Source: Dryococelus australis (taxonomy: Eukaryota > Arthropoda > Insecta > Phasmatodea > Phasmatidae). From it: a DNA stretch of 64,000 bases. The position numbers were made by a program, and so were the translations under genes. A model generated the notes under the pieces. It was given only the letters and a program-made list of their open reading frames with translations. It was not told the DNA's origin and searched no databases. This document shows, piece after piece, positions 1 to 13,100 of the stretch; positions within the stretch are counted from its first letter, which is position 1; each line of letters opens with the position of its first letter. The DNA is taken from NCBI GenBank assembly GCA_029891345.1, contig CM056995.1, positions 79,857,895-79,921,894 of the forward strand, written 5' to 3'.

Positions 1-2285
1 CATCAAAAATGAACGTTTCCCACAAAAAAAAAATATTTTAGGTGTTTTGGTAGAGATTTAATAATTTTTATTTCAATTTGGGCTTTCGGTTATAATTTTG
101 GAAAATTTGTTTTCCTTCTGTTTTGACGTTCATGCAATTCAGTACTTTTACCCTTAACATAGAAGTCGTGGTTTGTTGTGATTTTAATTTGTAATACCTT
201 TTCAAAATTCTTTTCAATTGTTAATTATTTTCTGTACAGGGGCCTTAACTTGTTTGTACTGGAAGTCATTTACCATTAGTTTTATTGTTTTTACTTTTTA
301 TGAAAGGTTCAGGTCATATAATTTTATACGGTTCAGGATGAGGTTTTAATTACTTTAAAAAAAAATGGTTTGGCATATAATCGGGAAACTTTCTTAGACT
401 CGCAATAGATGGTTCCAGAGCTGCTACAAGAATTATTTGCAGCTAGTATTGAGTTGAAGTCAGCATCAGCACACTTGGTGTCGGCTACGGCTGTGTTCCA
501 TTCCTTGTTTCTGCCACTGTGTTGGTAATGTGATCAGTTATTACAAACTGTTTCGTGGTGCACATGTGCCATAAATTCCAGGAGCTGTCAGCATACGGGT
601 ACTTTTAGAGTCAACAGCTGTGTGATTGTGGGCGTAGAGAGTAGAGCGAGAGAAGTTCATTGAGGAAGGTCGCAGACAAAGTGGAGTGAAGACAACATGT
701 AGGCCATCGAAAAAAATAAGTAATCTCGGTTATGTAATTGTAGTTTTATTGTAAGGGCTCCAGTAGGTGGCTTCGAGTTAAAGTTAAGTTTTTAGGACTG
801 TATGTTTTACGGCAAGTTTGGTGAGGAGGACCTAATGTGGTTTTTTTGAGTAGGATTCTTTTTTTTTTTTTGACGCCGACAAAGTTATTTCTTGTGAGTC
901 AGTAGTTAAGAGCCTTAATTGCTGAAATGAGAGTAAAACAGTATAGACACACTTTATTTGTGTAAACAGAAATCTTTGTCCTGTCGATAAATTTGTGTTC
1001 CTGTGTCATGAATGTTAATGGCAGAGTAAGTAAATCGAGTTAAAGTTCATTCATGATTTTGTGTTGATCTGTGGAAACGTAATTATAGTCGAAACCGAAG
1101 TTAATGAATGTTTGATGTTTTTTGGAAGGAAATAGATTCTTACCAAGTATTTTGTATTCCGTATAAGTCAAAATTTTAATAAGGTATTATTTTTGTATTA
1201 TTTACACTTTGAAAATGATACTCATTAATTTTTATATAAATTTTATTTGGTTTTGATTAAATTGTAAAATTTATCTGAAAATAGCATTTTTTAATTTCTA
1301 AACGATTAATGCCCCCCCCCCCCCCCTCACGCCCTTTTATGAATCTGGTGGTTTTGGTAATCTTGGATACTTAAATTTTAGAAAAGAATAAATGGAACAG
1401 TTACTTTTAATAGTGAAGCTATTTCTTTTTTTAAGAGTGATATTTTCTTGTTCATTAAATTATTTAATTTAATTACTTCACTTTTCATAAACTTGTCAGT
1501 GTCCTGTCTCTAAAAGTCGCATACTACCTCTTGCAGAGATTTCAGAGTGTTCTCTACCAGAAATGAAATGATTTAGTTTGAAAGTATTGGACTTCAAGGC
1601 CGCCCCAGTTTTAAGTGCCTTGTGGTGGTCGCCCCATGTGTTTGAGAAGATAGGTCGGTGATGTAAGATGGCGACAATTTGTTTTATACAGTATTTTTGT
1701 AGAAGATAATTTGCAGCTAGAAATGAGCAGTAGTATACTGGTTTTTGTGGAGTTGAGAAAGAGTCTCTCAACAGTTTCAGATGTTTGCCCCTGGATAGCG
1801 AGTTAGGGGTTAGTTAGTAATTGAGAGTTTCCCTACATCGCCCTCCTGGTACGAGTCAACGACTTTTAGCATGTTGCCCAAGCTTAAAAGTGGGTTCTAA
1901 TTAACTTCCCTTTTACCCACCCCGCCACAATATTTAATGTTAAATATCACACAATTCATTTTGTGCCGTTTACCTTCTACCTCATCCCCAAAAAATAAGT
2001 GGGATACGAAGCTCATTGTCTATGGCAGGCTATACAAGGCTATACAAGGCTGCTAGTTTGATGCATGTAAAAAAAAGTTTGTGAACTTAACTCCGTATGT
2101 CTACAACACAATAGTGCCACTATAAAAAAGTATTCAACTATATTTTCTTCAAGTTATGAAGTAAAATGTATTTTTTGTGGGGCGAGAGTAATTCATGATA
2201 TAACAACAAACCATTATAAAGTATATAAATTAAATTAAAAACTGTGTACATGCAGCGGTGGGTATGCAACCACAAAAATTAGGCA
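1..2285. other. Unannotated AT-rich stretch
   Basis: No coding frame longer than 91 codons occurs here and none resembles a known protein. There is a 16-base C run near 1312-1326 and a short direct duplication of a 14-base unit near 2027-2050. The sequence could be intron, intergenic DNA or an old repeat; nothing in it settles this. Confidence 0.6.
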
Positions 2286-2289
2286 ACGT

Positions 2290-2820
2290 GCAGTGAAATG
2301 ACAATCAACACACTTGAGGAGATGGCATGAGGCCCACAGTATATGTTCAGTGTCGGCCAGTAGCACTGATGCACATGTACGTTTTCCAGCATGGCATTGT
2401 TGGTGTCAACTGTTATCTGTATCCGCGTAATCAGCTCATCCCGCGTATCAAGTGGTGTCGCAATACACCATCAATTTGATGCGGCTCCACAGCCAGAAGT
2501 CAGGTGAGTATGGTGCCCATGCTATGGGGCCTCCCCTACCTGTCACCTGGTTTAGGAAGTGCACATTGGGGTGCCAGCAAATCACACTGACAAAATTAGG
2601 CTAGGCCCTGTTCTGCTGAAACCACACCGCCTAACATGCATCTAAAGTAACGTTGTCCAAATATTCCAGTAACAAGTTTTGCAGGAACTGGAGATACACA
2701 GTGCTACTGAAATGAGGCAGGAAGAAATGTGGGTCATTGACTGTCGCAACAACTCCAGTCCACACATTAACAGAGAAGCGCACTTGACGGGACAGGTGTG
2801 CGTGGTTCATGGGATTTTCC
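2290..2820 (-). pseudogene. Mariner-like transposase remnant (C-terminal half)
   Basis: Read on the minus strand, the interval gives a broken transposase of the mariner type common in insect genomes. The frame opens with a QVRFSVNVWTGVV-like stretch, followed by a hydrophobic block with FFLPHF and YLQFLQNLL. Next comes FQQN, where an intact copy has QQDGAPPH, and then GRGGPIAWAPYSPD, the family signature before the last acidic catalytic residue. At least four stop codons and small frame changes interrupt it, and the region after SPD has lost the usual LTPLDFFLWG text. No N-terminal helix-turn-helix and no terminal inverted repeats were found, so this is an old truncated copy. The family call rests on motif recall, not on a search. 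Confidence 0.75.
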
Positions 2821-2829
2821 TCAGACCAT

Positions 2830-4985
2830 GCACGTAATTAAAAGTGTGTCATATTATTGAAAGAGGTAGTAGAGTATATATCAAAACAAGAAACAAATGT
2901 TGAATAAACATGGCTACTAAAATACACCCTGTACGAGATAGGAATATGTTTTCAAAATTACTACAGGAGGGCGCAATGGCATTTTGTCATACTTTCCCAT
3001 ACATCATAACCGTAGTCAACTCCGAAAAACTGTACACTGGCATAAGTCTCCGTGCACTATGGCAAGCAAAGTTGCGCTACTGCAATCCGTAAGAAGCAGT
3101 GTGGTACTGAGAGGTGTTACCAAGTGCACAGGCTTGTTAATACGCAAATTACACATTTCTTAATAAAATTGCTGCAATGGCCGGTTATTAATTTAAACTA
3201 AAGTTTATAGTCCTTATATTATTTCTAAATTTTTTCAGAGTCAACACTGTAATGCTAATTTTGCCCGGAACTTCACACGAATTTAGGAAGGCTCATGTGA
3301 GCCATTAAAAAAAATATGTACCCGGGCTTTAGGCGATTTGTCATTGTCAGCTGATGCACGGTTTGTTACTGTCAATATGCATGTTCCTTCTCCTTTTTTA
3401 TTTCCAGTTTATTTTTTGCCCCCATCTAAACCTTGTTTCTTTTCATTCTTTTTTCCACACATGTTCCTGACCGCGGCGTCAAGTATGACTTAGCCAACAA
3501 CATGCTGGATGCTGTTAGAGTAGAGCTGGTGCCTGCGACCTCGCTGATGCAGCACTCCTGTGACTGGTACTTGTGTACTCCATACTTGCAGTTTATCATA
3601 ATTTGAGTACACCTGGTATAACTCATACAATATAAAACAAAAGAAACAAATCTCATTTCCTAGTATTACATTATTTTAATAAGATGTTAATATATTGAAC
3701 TACTTTTCGTAATTTGCTGCCCACTTTACAGGGAATGAGGCAACCATTGTTAATAGAATATAGTATACAGTAACAGGACGTGACTTTTTTCCAAAAGTTG
3801 ATTTGAAAATTAACCATCAACACCTTGTGAACCTCGGCACTAATCAGTCTTACCTTCAAAATCCTCAATTACAACTGCAGTGAGTTTGTTTGGGTCACAA
3901 ACTACAAAAAAAAAATAGGCCTCACAAGCCTATAGTGACCAACACTTTGAGTCAAGATGAGACATGACACAGAAATAAAAAAATTTCTTTAAGAAACAAA
4001 AGTTGACCTTGTGAAGTGCAACAAATATTTTCTTTACTGCAATGTTACGCATGGTGGTACAGATAAGCCAAAATACTAGCAGATCTAAGAGAATCAAAAA
4101 GTTTATATTAAAAAAATAATAATTTAAGTCTAATAAAAATTTGATAGTAAATTTTATAACTAAGAAAATGGTTAGTATGCCCATGAAAATGATGGAGGGG
4201 GGGAGGACAAATACAATGATTTCAATCATGTTGCAATGATGGTTTTATCCACGACATACATAATATAAAATTTTACATGGGTCACAGGAATGTACTTATG
4301 AATGATTTCTCCTCCGTACCAATATTCCAAAGCACCAACCAGAGAAATAGTTCACTGGACACAAACACACAAATATGACATTTTGATGAATTATTACTAC
4401 CACCATCAACATTATCACAGTTTAGTGATAGCAAAAATAGCAAAGAGAGTTTCTCTGGTGGGCTTATCTTTGATGCGTAAGAATGTTTACATCTCTGAAA
4501 TAATGGGTTCTATTCAAAACCTATGTTAAATCGTCATCTTGAGATTCACTGCAGACAAAATTGGTGATTTAATTCTGTGTGGCAAAATCTTTATGTAGTA
4601 ACTAGGAATTTATACAGAAAAATTTGTACTATTGCTTATGAGCTGCTAATGTTATCTAGTATTTCATGATAAACTGGGAAATATGTAAATTTAAGGTGAT
4701 GATAAAAGATTTTTGACTGGTTATGGCTAATATGTCTACAAAATATCACTATGAAAATTAACCAAATTGCAGAGTCCATCGCCATAATTTTTCTCCCCCA
4801 GAAGCAGAAGGGTAGGCATTATTTTAACTTAAATTCTTCACATCATTTCAAAGTGAACTGTACTAAAACCCCCTTTGTTAAATACAACTCTCAGGTTGAT
4901 GGATTTATTCATTTGGAATGACCAGTTATTGACATTTTAAATGGCAATCATACATCCCACTCTATGAAAAATTGTTAAAGTCTGA
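2830..4985. other. Unannotated stretch downstream of MYG1
   Basis: This lies beyond the 3' end of the MYG1 gene. Short frames of up to 99 codons exist on both strands but show no recognisable domain and are rich in Ile, Leu, Phe and Lys, as AT-rich noncoding DNA produces. No repeat boundaries were found. Confidence 0.55.
4904..4909 (-). promoter_or_regulatory. Polyadenylation signal of MYG1
   Basis: A canonical AATAAA reads on the minus strand about 80 bases after the MYG1 stop codon, the expected place for a short 3' UTR. No nearer copy lies between it and the stop. Confidence 0.6.
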
Positions 4986-4989
4986 AATG

Positions 4990-6049
4990 TTATGAATTTT
5001 CACTAACTTTAGTTTTGTCTCTTTCTTCCAGACACTTTATTGCCATTTTGAAAACACCATCGCGAGTCCGGTTCCCACCGATAAAACCAGTAGCATGCAC
5101 AAACACACATCCATCAATGCCTGTCACAGATGACAGCTCCTTATCGCGCAACCCCTGCCACTGTTCTAGCAGAAACAAACGGCATATGTAACTACCAACT
5201 GCCACTGGAACACACTGCACTCGCCAACTATTATTGATATCTCTGAACAAAACAAACTTGATTGTTGGCTGGATGTCCAACTGCTTCTCCAATTCAAACA
5301 AGTGTTCTTTCCAGGGGCATGCCCTACCACCTGGGAACTCTATCACCTCTCCTGAAGAGTGCACCTGATAGCGATTTTGTATCGCCTCTAACACTAGGCT
5401 TCGAGCTGGCCACCACACTCGTGCTGCAGACACAACCCGGTCTACAAATTCTTTCCCTACCATTGTGTATGCTTCCTGAAAATTTTTCTCTTGGTCTTCA
5501 TTCTCGGCATTCCATGAAGTATTGAGCCTGCCCACTCTAGCACTGAGGTTTGTTGTTATTCTGTAATTCGGTTCACCGTCAAACATTTGAACACCATTAT
5601 CTATTCCATCAATTTCTTGAATAAAGTACTCGTAGATCTGGTCAAAAATGTTTTTCAACATTTCTTTGTCAGCAGGATTTTCAAGTACTTCTCTCAATAT
5701 GTCAGAACCAAAATGGTGGTACACCAGACCGGCACTGCTTAGCTTGGTCTTCCATGGTTTGCCTGGTCTAAGGGTGCTCATTGATTCATTGAATGTCCGC
5801 TGATGGTGGTCATAACGATGGTGTACTGGATCATACTCACCACCTACATCAACCACCACATCACATGTATCTAAAACTTTTTGATCTCTCGATCTCACTA
5901 TGGTTGCATTCTTGTACTGGGGAAGTAATTTCAACATGAAGCATGCTAACACTTCATCACAGTGGAAAACACCATTGTGAGTTCCTACTGTCTGTTCCAT
6001 TTTGCGAATTTTCACACTGGGCTCATCAACCATAAATGAAAATGAGTAG
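4990..6049 (-). CDS. MYG1: MYG1 exonuclease (UPF0160 family), main coding exon
   Basis: MYG1 is a conserved eukaryotic 3'-5' RNA exonuclease with a DHH-like metal-binding fold, reported in mitochondria and nucleolus. Counting from the Met at 6033 the product is 347 residues; human MYG1 is 376. The metal-site motifs are intact: [11 protein letters not shown] (17-27), VVDVGGEYD (60-68) and RYDHHQRTF (73-81). The family's [19 protein letters not shown] and [14 protein letters not shown] blocks follow in order, and there are no stops or frameshifts. The exon starts after a good acceptor, a pyrimidine-rich tract ending TTGTTCCAG at 6050-6051. The 16 bases before the Met are open in frame, so an upstream exon may supply a mitochondrial targeting peptide; it was not located. 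Open sequence above 6050 is intron read-through. No internal introns are needed. Confidence 0.95.
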
Positions 6050-6940
6050 CTGGAACAAAAAGACAAAAAAAAATTAATATAAACTTGAACTGGCATTAAA
6101 GAAACATAATGATAACAATAACACAACAGCTCGTAGTTCAGATCTTGTAAATTTAACATTGAGACAGGAAAAATAAGGACACAGGAGGTTTTCTCAAAGT
6201 ACTTGCAGTTTCTTACATTTTTAACATTAATGTTGTCTCACTGCATAATATCAGTTCTTAATTATGGCATCTTATCCAATACATGTTTGAGAAACATCTA
6301 GATTTTACCCACTTCCCTCCTTTTCTTTTATTATAACTATTAGCTTTGATGCCTCAACATTCTCTAAAATATTTGCAAGTCTAGCTTCCAGAATTTTAGT
6401 CTGCCATGGTAATAAATATAAAGGCAGTGTAATACAAATTAACAACAAATGTAATTCAACAATACAACGTATAGTATTTCACTCAGTTGGGACTAAAGCT
6501 GATATTACACGATACATGCTGCCGTACTTGGTCTTGTACAAGCTTTCACAAGGCCTGGTACATGAGCCGATATACCAATCGCTATATGAGCCGCCATGAA
6601 AGATTCTTATTACATAACAGCAGTTCACGTATTAGCATTTGACACCCTTGATGGGTGCACAGTTTTATCGACTTCGCCACACAGCATGGTTCGTAGTAAA
6701 TATGTGCTCCAATTGTAGAACTGCTACCAGTCAGTAACTTGCACAGGCCTATAAAAAACTAGCCAGCACATCTCAATATTACTGTTGGCCTTTACATCAA
6801 CTCATTGCTTATAGGCCATTCATGGTTACTTTACACTTTTCTGAAGCCCTGCTAAAGTTTTACTTTTGGTTGCATATTACGTATCTTTCCACTACATGTA
6901 AATTAAAAACATGTGACTTTCAAACAATTTCATATAACAA
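6050..6940. other. Probable MYG1 upstream intron or 5' flank
   Basis: The sequence directly above the MYG1 acceptor is pyrimidine-rich on the minus strand, as an intron end should be. No convincing first coding exon could be picked out, so the intron length is unknown. The rest is AT-rich with no recognised repeat. Confidence 0.4.
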
Positions 6941-6944
6941 ACAG

Positions 6945-7815
6945 TTCACGGTTAAAACTTATAAATTTCACACGACCGATATTTGCAATCGCACACACAC
7001 ACACACGTCACACTTTACAGTAAAATTTATTACTGCCGTAGAAAAACATATTCATCACAACATCGTTACTTGCCTAGGTAGACAAGAGTACGAACTTGGT
7101 GCTTCGTCCACAAACATGCCACGTCATGTTGGCGTTGCCAGTTTCTACTTCTGCCAACTTCGGATTTGTAACAGTTCCGCTATTGCATCTAAATATATTA
7201 TAATAAATATTCAAACAATAAAATTGTTTGAGTTGTAAATTACAAATTCAAAACTCAATATATTTGGTGTAATAAGTATGAAATTTGCTAAAATTGCAAA
7301 CATGTTTAATTTTCCTGCTACTATAGAAAGAGACAAACTTCACTTCACCTATTGAATTTTCTTCCTAGGGGAAAAAAATAAGAAGCTACTATAGAAAGAG
7401 ACAAACTTCACTCCACCTATTGAATTTTCTTCCTAGGGGGGAAAAAATAAGAAAAAATATGTCACTAAGGCGCACTGTAATTTTAGCTATTTTATATTGT
7501 TACAACGAGATACGTTTCCTTCAGTGTTACCTAAAAATCAAATATATATGTAGGCAACATTTAATTTACAATTTGCATACCAAAAAACTAGGTTAAAACA
7601 ATATTATCTGTGAACTATTTCGTAGTAGCCACTGCCATCACATCGCTGCTCTCACTGTTTTTAATTTGTATTTAATACAACATAAATATTACAAGTTATA
7701 CAAGACACTAAGTTAAAGTACCATTTATTCAAGAATAGCTATAGTACTGTAAAGTTAATCAGTGTTATATATTTGTGGTATGCAAGTTATTGAAAAAACA
7801 CTTTGACATGTTATA
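6945..7815 (-). mobile_element. Truncated copy of the 1.9 kb TA-flanked element family
   Basis: The sequence is homologous, in reverse orientation, to the full elements at 8297-10183 and 37335-39178. Shared segments include the TTTATTACTGCC...CATCACAAC block near 7030, the block around the CATCGCTGCTCTCACTGTT string near 7640, and the TATTACAAGTTATA and GACATGTTATAA blocks up to 7815. Neither terminal inverted repeat is present and there are internal deletions, so it is a decayed fragment. A short CA microsatellite lies at 6990-7008. Confidence 0.75.
7317..7453. repeat. 68 bp tandem duplication, two copies
   Basis: Two adjacent units starting GCTACTATAGAAAGAG at 7317 and 7385 are nearly identical, differing at about two positions. 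They lie inside the decayed element copy and probably arose by local slippage or unequal exchange. Confidence 0.9.
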
Positions 7816-8296
7816 ATGGAATACACTTGTGAAATTCTATTCATTTTCTTGAAAATGATGAAGTCACGAGTGTGTGTATTATTTTTAATTTTAAAAAATA
7901 AAGTATTAACGATTTGCAAAATATAGTTTCTTCTTTATGTATCAAGTTGGTATCTGCATGTAATATTTTATGAATAAAAGAAGAAAAAGAGTGTTTGATG
8001 AAGTTTCGAATTCTCGTCCAAAAGTCACATTTCATCACAACCACCATGATGATACCACTGTACTACCAGTTCACACAAAAACTCAGGTCATGGAATGTAC
8101 GTAACTGCTGAAATTATTTTTTTTCACAGTATAGATATGGTTTAAGTATTGAGGATAGTTTTAAAAAGTAAATAAAAGTTGTCATAGCCAAATACTATTC
8201 GTCTATGCTGAATTTTAATTCTATTTCAAAGAGTTTCAACCTGATGGATGTATAATCAAGATGGAAATTACCTTTTCTATTTCTTCATCAACTATA

Positions 8297-10183
8297 GTCT
8301 ATTCCCAATTGGAAGCGACTTATGAAAATCAACCTATGAAAAATCACTCTACGCATAACAGGTCACCTGTTTTTTCAATAACCTGTATTCCACAAATATA
8401 TAACACTGTGGTTAACTTTAGAGTACTATGAAACTTTACCTTAATATCTTCTATAACTTGTAATATTTATTTTTTAAATATGAATTAACAATAGCGAGTG
8501 CAGCAGTGTTGGCAACGACAGGTAAGAAATAGTTCACAGTTAAAATATTATTTTAACCTCATTTTTTAGTATACTATTTGTAAATTAAACGGTCCCTATC
8601 AAAATATTTTGCTAGCCCCGAAGGCAACATATCTCATTTTTACAATTTAACATAACAGCAGAAAATATCGTGAGTAGGCCGTAATGGTACAGTATTGTTT
8701 TACTGAGCAAAAAAGCAATTGAAAAACTGTCTGCTGACGAGGTTTGTCGCCCTCTTCCTCTTTCTTCGTCTTTTCACACATTGGAAATTTCACTTCGCTA
8801 GTAAGCAGCGGAATTATACATATTTTAAACTGTAGCATATTTCATACTTATTGCAGCAAAAAAATGATTTTTGAATTTGTAATTTACAACTGAAAAGAAA
8901 TTTTAATGTTTGAATACGTATTTTAATATATTTCGATATGATGGCAGGGCAGTTACCTAGTGAAGTTGGCAGCCGTGGCGAGCCATGACATGGCGTGTTG
9001 CTCTTTATCAAACGAAACGTAAATTATTCTTACTCTGAAAAATACTTCAACTTAATACATCACGTTTCTGGACGTTGTGTTTTTTAAACCTACCTAGGCA
9101 AGTTACGATGTTGTGATAAATCTGTGTTTCCACTGCAGTAATAAATATACTGTGACGTGTGTTTCGTTAATCATAGAGTCTGTGAAATGGCGTGCCTTTG
9201 TGCATCGTGGTCGATACGCTGGCCATGTGTATGCGTGATTTCAAATATTTCATTATAACTATTTATACGTTTTAAATGTGAACTGTTTTTATGACGAAGT
9301 TATTCATTTACATCCACGTCTGTTTATTTATCACAACGTTGTACCTTTGCCCTAAGGGGTTTGAATCACAGTCGCGTAACGTAATTTGCCACAATCTCAG
9401 AAGAAAAATACTAAGCCCAGCCCAATAAATTTCAATCAACCTAATAAACAGAAAGTACCAATACATAGGAATATGAGCAAAATAAAAGTTATTGTAGGCT
9501 TATTTGTGCGCATGTTCACGGCTATCTTTTAAAGTTTGTATGACAAAAATGAGCAACATGAGTTCCATGCTCAAATTTAATGTGCCTCTTTCGTTTGACT
9601 GGTTGTTCCTTCGTTTTAATTAATATTTATTCCAACTGAGGTCTTCCTTATAAAGAAATGACCCAACACACATCAAAAACAAAAGGATAATTAGTACAGT
9701 CCTTTACCTCGCAGTTGTAACAGTGTTAAACACAGTCGCGGCAAAATACTAACGTGCATTACATGTATTGAGCTATGTCATAGAAAACAAATATGTTAAT
9801 GTAATAGAACCGTAAGAACTGTCGTCAATTCAGGCATTTTTGAAACGTCATAAAGGTGACCTAAATAATGTTAAGGCCTAAACTGTTATTCACACAGAAT
9901 GGTTTTTGGAATATGACACAATTCTTTGAAAAGTTGTAAACAGTAAACAACACATTTGACAGGTATAAAAGTAGAAGTCACATTTCAATGATTATTTTTT
10001 TGGTGTAGCGAAAGTATACGAACATATGTACACACACAATGGAATGTAAACATTGATTTTGACAGATGCTACATGGCAGTCACATGGCAATGTTTGTTTA
10101 CATTTGGCAGAAGGATACGAAACGGGTCTGTAAGTAGATATTTAGCAGAGTTCCGAGAAAGTTGCTTCCAATGGGGAATAGAC
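8297..10183 (+). mobile_element. Full-length non-autonomous DNA element, copy 1
   Basis: This 1,887 bp element is bounded by inverted repeats. The left end reads GTCTATTCCCAATTGGAAGC and the complement of the right end reads GTCTATTCCCCATTGGAAGC, one mismatch in 20. Each end abuts a TA dinucleotide (8295-8296 and 10184-10185), the target duplication expected of the Tc1/mariner superfamily or a relative. No frame inside is longer than about 65 codons and none resembles a transposase, so movement would depend on an enzyme from elsewhere. The boundaries are confirmed by copies at 23850 and 37335, which end at the same bases. Confidence 0.88.
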
Positions 10184-10185
10184 TA

Positions 10186-13100
10186 TAGTTTCAAGTAGTA
10201 GCCACAGGAAGCGCCCTACGCTCTTAAAGTGTGACGTGATTGGCCGGGTACGCAAGCCAGAATGGACCTTTCCACGAAAAATAGGACATGTCGTAATACC
10301 AGACCTGGTATGAAATCTTGCTGTACAAGTTGGGAAATGCCATGGCAGGTGCCATACTGGCCGGTATAACAGCTACTATGGCAGGCCTTGCACAAGCTAC
10401 AGAATCTGGTATTGTGTAATATGATATTAAAGTCAATTTTCAAAATATGTTACTGAAACTACTACTACAAATAATATCTGAAAAAATTTAAAGAACAAAA
10501 GTTTTATAGACAATATTCATCAAACATAGAATCCTTTGGGACCCAGTTTAACATGAATTAATATTTCACAGTCCAATTGTCGGAAGAAAATTTGCCTTGC
10601 AAAACACAAAACACACTTTCTTGGTCCACTGTCAATGTCAAAATAATATCTGGTTCAAATGTGCCATACACAAAGGCACAACTGCTTGGTTTAGTTTTAT
10701 AAAATCGGTTCCATGTTCTACAGTTTAACTTCTTTCAATCTCTATTTCCTATACCAATCACTGAACTTCTTGGTTGTTAGGTCCCTGCCTATTGGCAAGC
10801 ATTACCAAGTCCTGTTACCAAATCTATCAAGCATCCATCGCATCATAGTTTGTGTGTTGTGAAATCTGAATTTTAATAACATAAGTTACAATTCTATACA
10901 TAAAGAAACATTTGAATAGTGTAGAAAGAGAAATTGACACACCATATACATGACATAATATTTGGGAATTTACATCTTTTAAAAAATTCATTCATTAGAT
11001 GAACGCCTAAATTTTTAAGTTTGCAGTAAAAATTATATGACACTTAAATTTACAAACTAGCAACAGCTATTAAACGTAAATGTAATAATTATTTACTTAC
11101 AGTTGGGTGTAGCAAAAATAAAATAAATTATTCAACTTTATTTATTACAGGACTTGTTAATACCGCCATGCATAGCTGCCATCATTTGTTTTGTTGATGG
11201 AATTTTCCACCTTATCGTAAAATTCTAACACAGTTCTCCAAAGTCATCAAAAATCGTAACTCATTTCCAGACTTTCTTATTGTGATACAAATGTTGCCTT
11301 CAATGTAGACACAATACATTATCCATTTCACTGTACATTCATTCACAGACACCACACACCCTCACTGTCAAAATGCTAATTTGATTTAAAATTTGTACAA
11401 TCGTGAAATGCTTAGTTTAATCATTTAGTTAAACAATCAACACACACTAATGATTATAAAACAACATTGTTTGTGAACCATTTCCTTTCTGTAACTACTG
11501 ATTGTAGCACAAGGTTTACTTAGCACCATAATTTCAGTGAAAACTTTACACGCAAGGAACTGAAAAACCATAAACATTCAAAGGCCATTGTAGAACTGAA
11601 ACTATAGAACAGAACAGATACCAACACGGGTTGAATGAATCAGCTGTGCTACATATTATCTTGTATTGACTAAGCACGATTCAGAATTCATTATCACCCG
11701 CTTTCAAAGCAAGGCAGGCACATTTAAATACATTTACGAAATACAGTTCCCTGTCAAAGAAAGAATATCCCTTATTCTGAAAAATAGTTGTGAGTTTATA
11801 ACAACTGTCATACACACTCCTTACAAAAGTAACACACAAAAAGTTAAAGCTAAAAACACAGGATTTTCACTCAGTTATTCAGTAAAATGAGCTTATTGCA
11901 AAATATGACCTAATTTTAATGAAATATTTCACGATCTTACAAGTGCAACTGAGAAACATCTTGCTTGACTCGTAGCCCTGTAACACTGGGAACTAGGCAA
12001 CATCGCACAGCCCTGATACGTTACTGGCACCAGTTAGTGGGAGGAGAATTCAGATAGCTTCACCTTCAACGGCCATGAAGTTCTGTGCCTTGTATAATAC
12101 CAAAGCAGATTATCTATCATCACATGCTGCTCGTCCCATTCATTTCTGTGTGGTACTATAAAACCTGTTAAAGGCTGCTGAATCAAAAAAAAAATTTTGA
12201 AATAACTTCCGCACTTTCCCCATATTCCATAAATCTTACAGCAACTTAAAATCACTACGTATTAAATAAAAATGATAAAATGTACCGAACACAAAAACTT
12301 ACACCTTTAGTTCTAATAATCAATGAAACTAAATTTTGAATATCGGTAATAGTAGAGTAAATTCTGCTTACAAAGTTGTTTAACTACAGAACAGTTAGCA
12401 ATGTATAATCATGTTTTATTATAATACTGCTAATATCTTGTTATAACGTAGTTATTACAGTGCTGATACACTGCATGTAATATACAGAACAACACAATGT
12501 ACTGGATCAAATTTCACATATCTAGATTAGCAAAACTTTGGAGCCCAGAAATCTAAACAATGACTAACATTGTTCTAATATAAAAACAACTATTGTTTTC
12601 AGGAACTTCCAATTCTATAACAGGACCTACCATATTATTCAATTCTTCCAATATCATTGCCAAACATTTTTCACAGCCTATCTGGATGCTATGGAGGGTC
12701 TTTCACTAGTCCTTGGGTAACTTAATACTGACTTGAAAATCTGGAGCTCTCACTTTACTTGTCCTAACCTCACTACATAGAATTTGTTGTTGACAGGTGT
12801 TGTGTGTCAACTGATTGTGTATAATGCGGTCTTAATACATTACACATAAAAAAATTAAAGTGTTGCTTTTGTTTGTTAGATGTCCTTGGGAAACTACAAT
12901 CTTAACACCTCTTGTCTGTTTACCTGTACTCAAACGTGTATAATGTAGAGTACTTGTATTTACCATGTGCATACACTGATCTCAATCAGGTAGTTTTTAA
13001 CCATGTTAGCACATACAAACATCAACACTTATGACATAACACCACAACACAAAATATACACATATAAAGAGGTAATTTACCACACTGCATTAAGTTCATT

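Noticed and set aside
5262-5525. 87-codon plus-strand frame
   Set aside because: It lies antisense inside the MYG1 exon and has no domain; a shadow frame.
6490-6620. MITE-like ATTACACGATAC ends shared with 10340-10430
   Set aside because: Only short blocks are similar and no inverted boundary or target duplication could be defined.
10216-10443. Two overlapping minus frames of 70-75 codons
   Set aside because: Neither has a recognised motif; opposite and overlapping frames are equally open.
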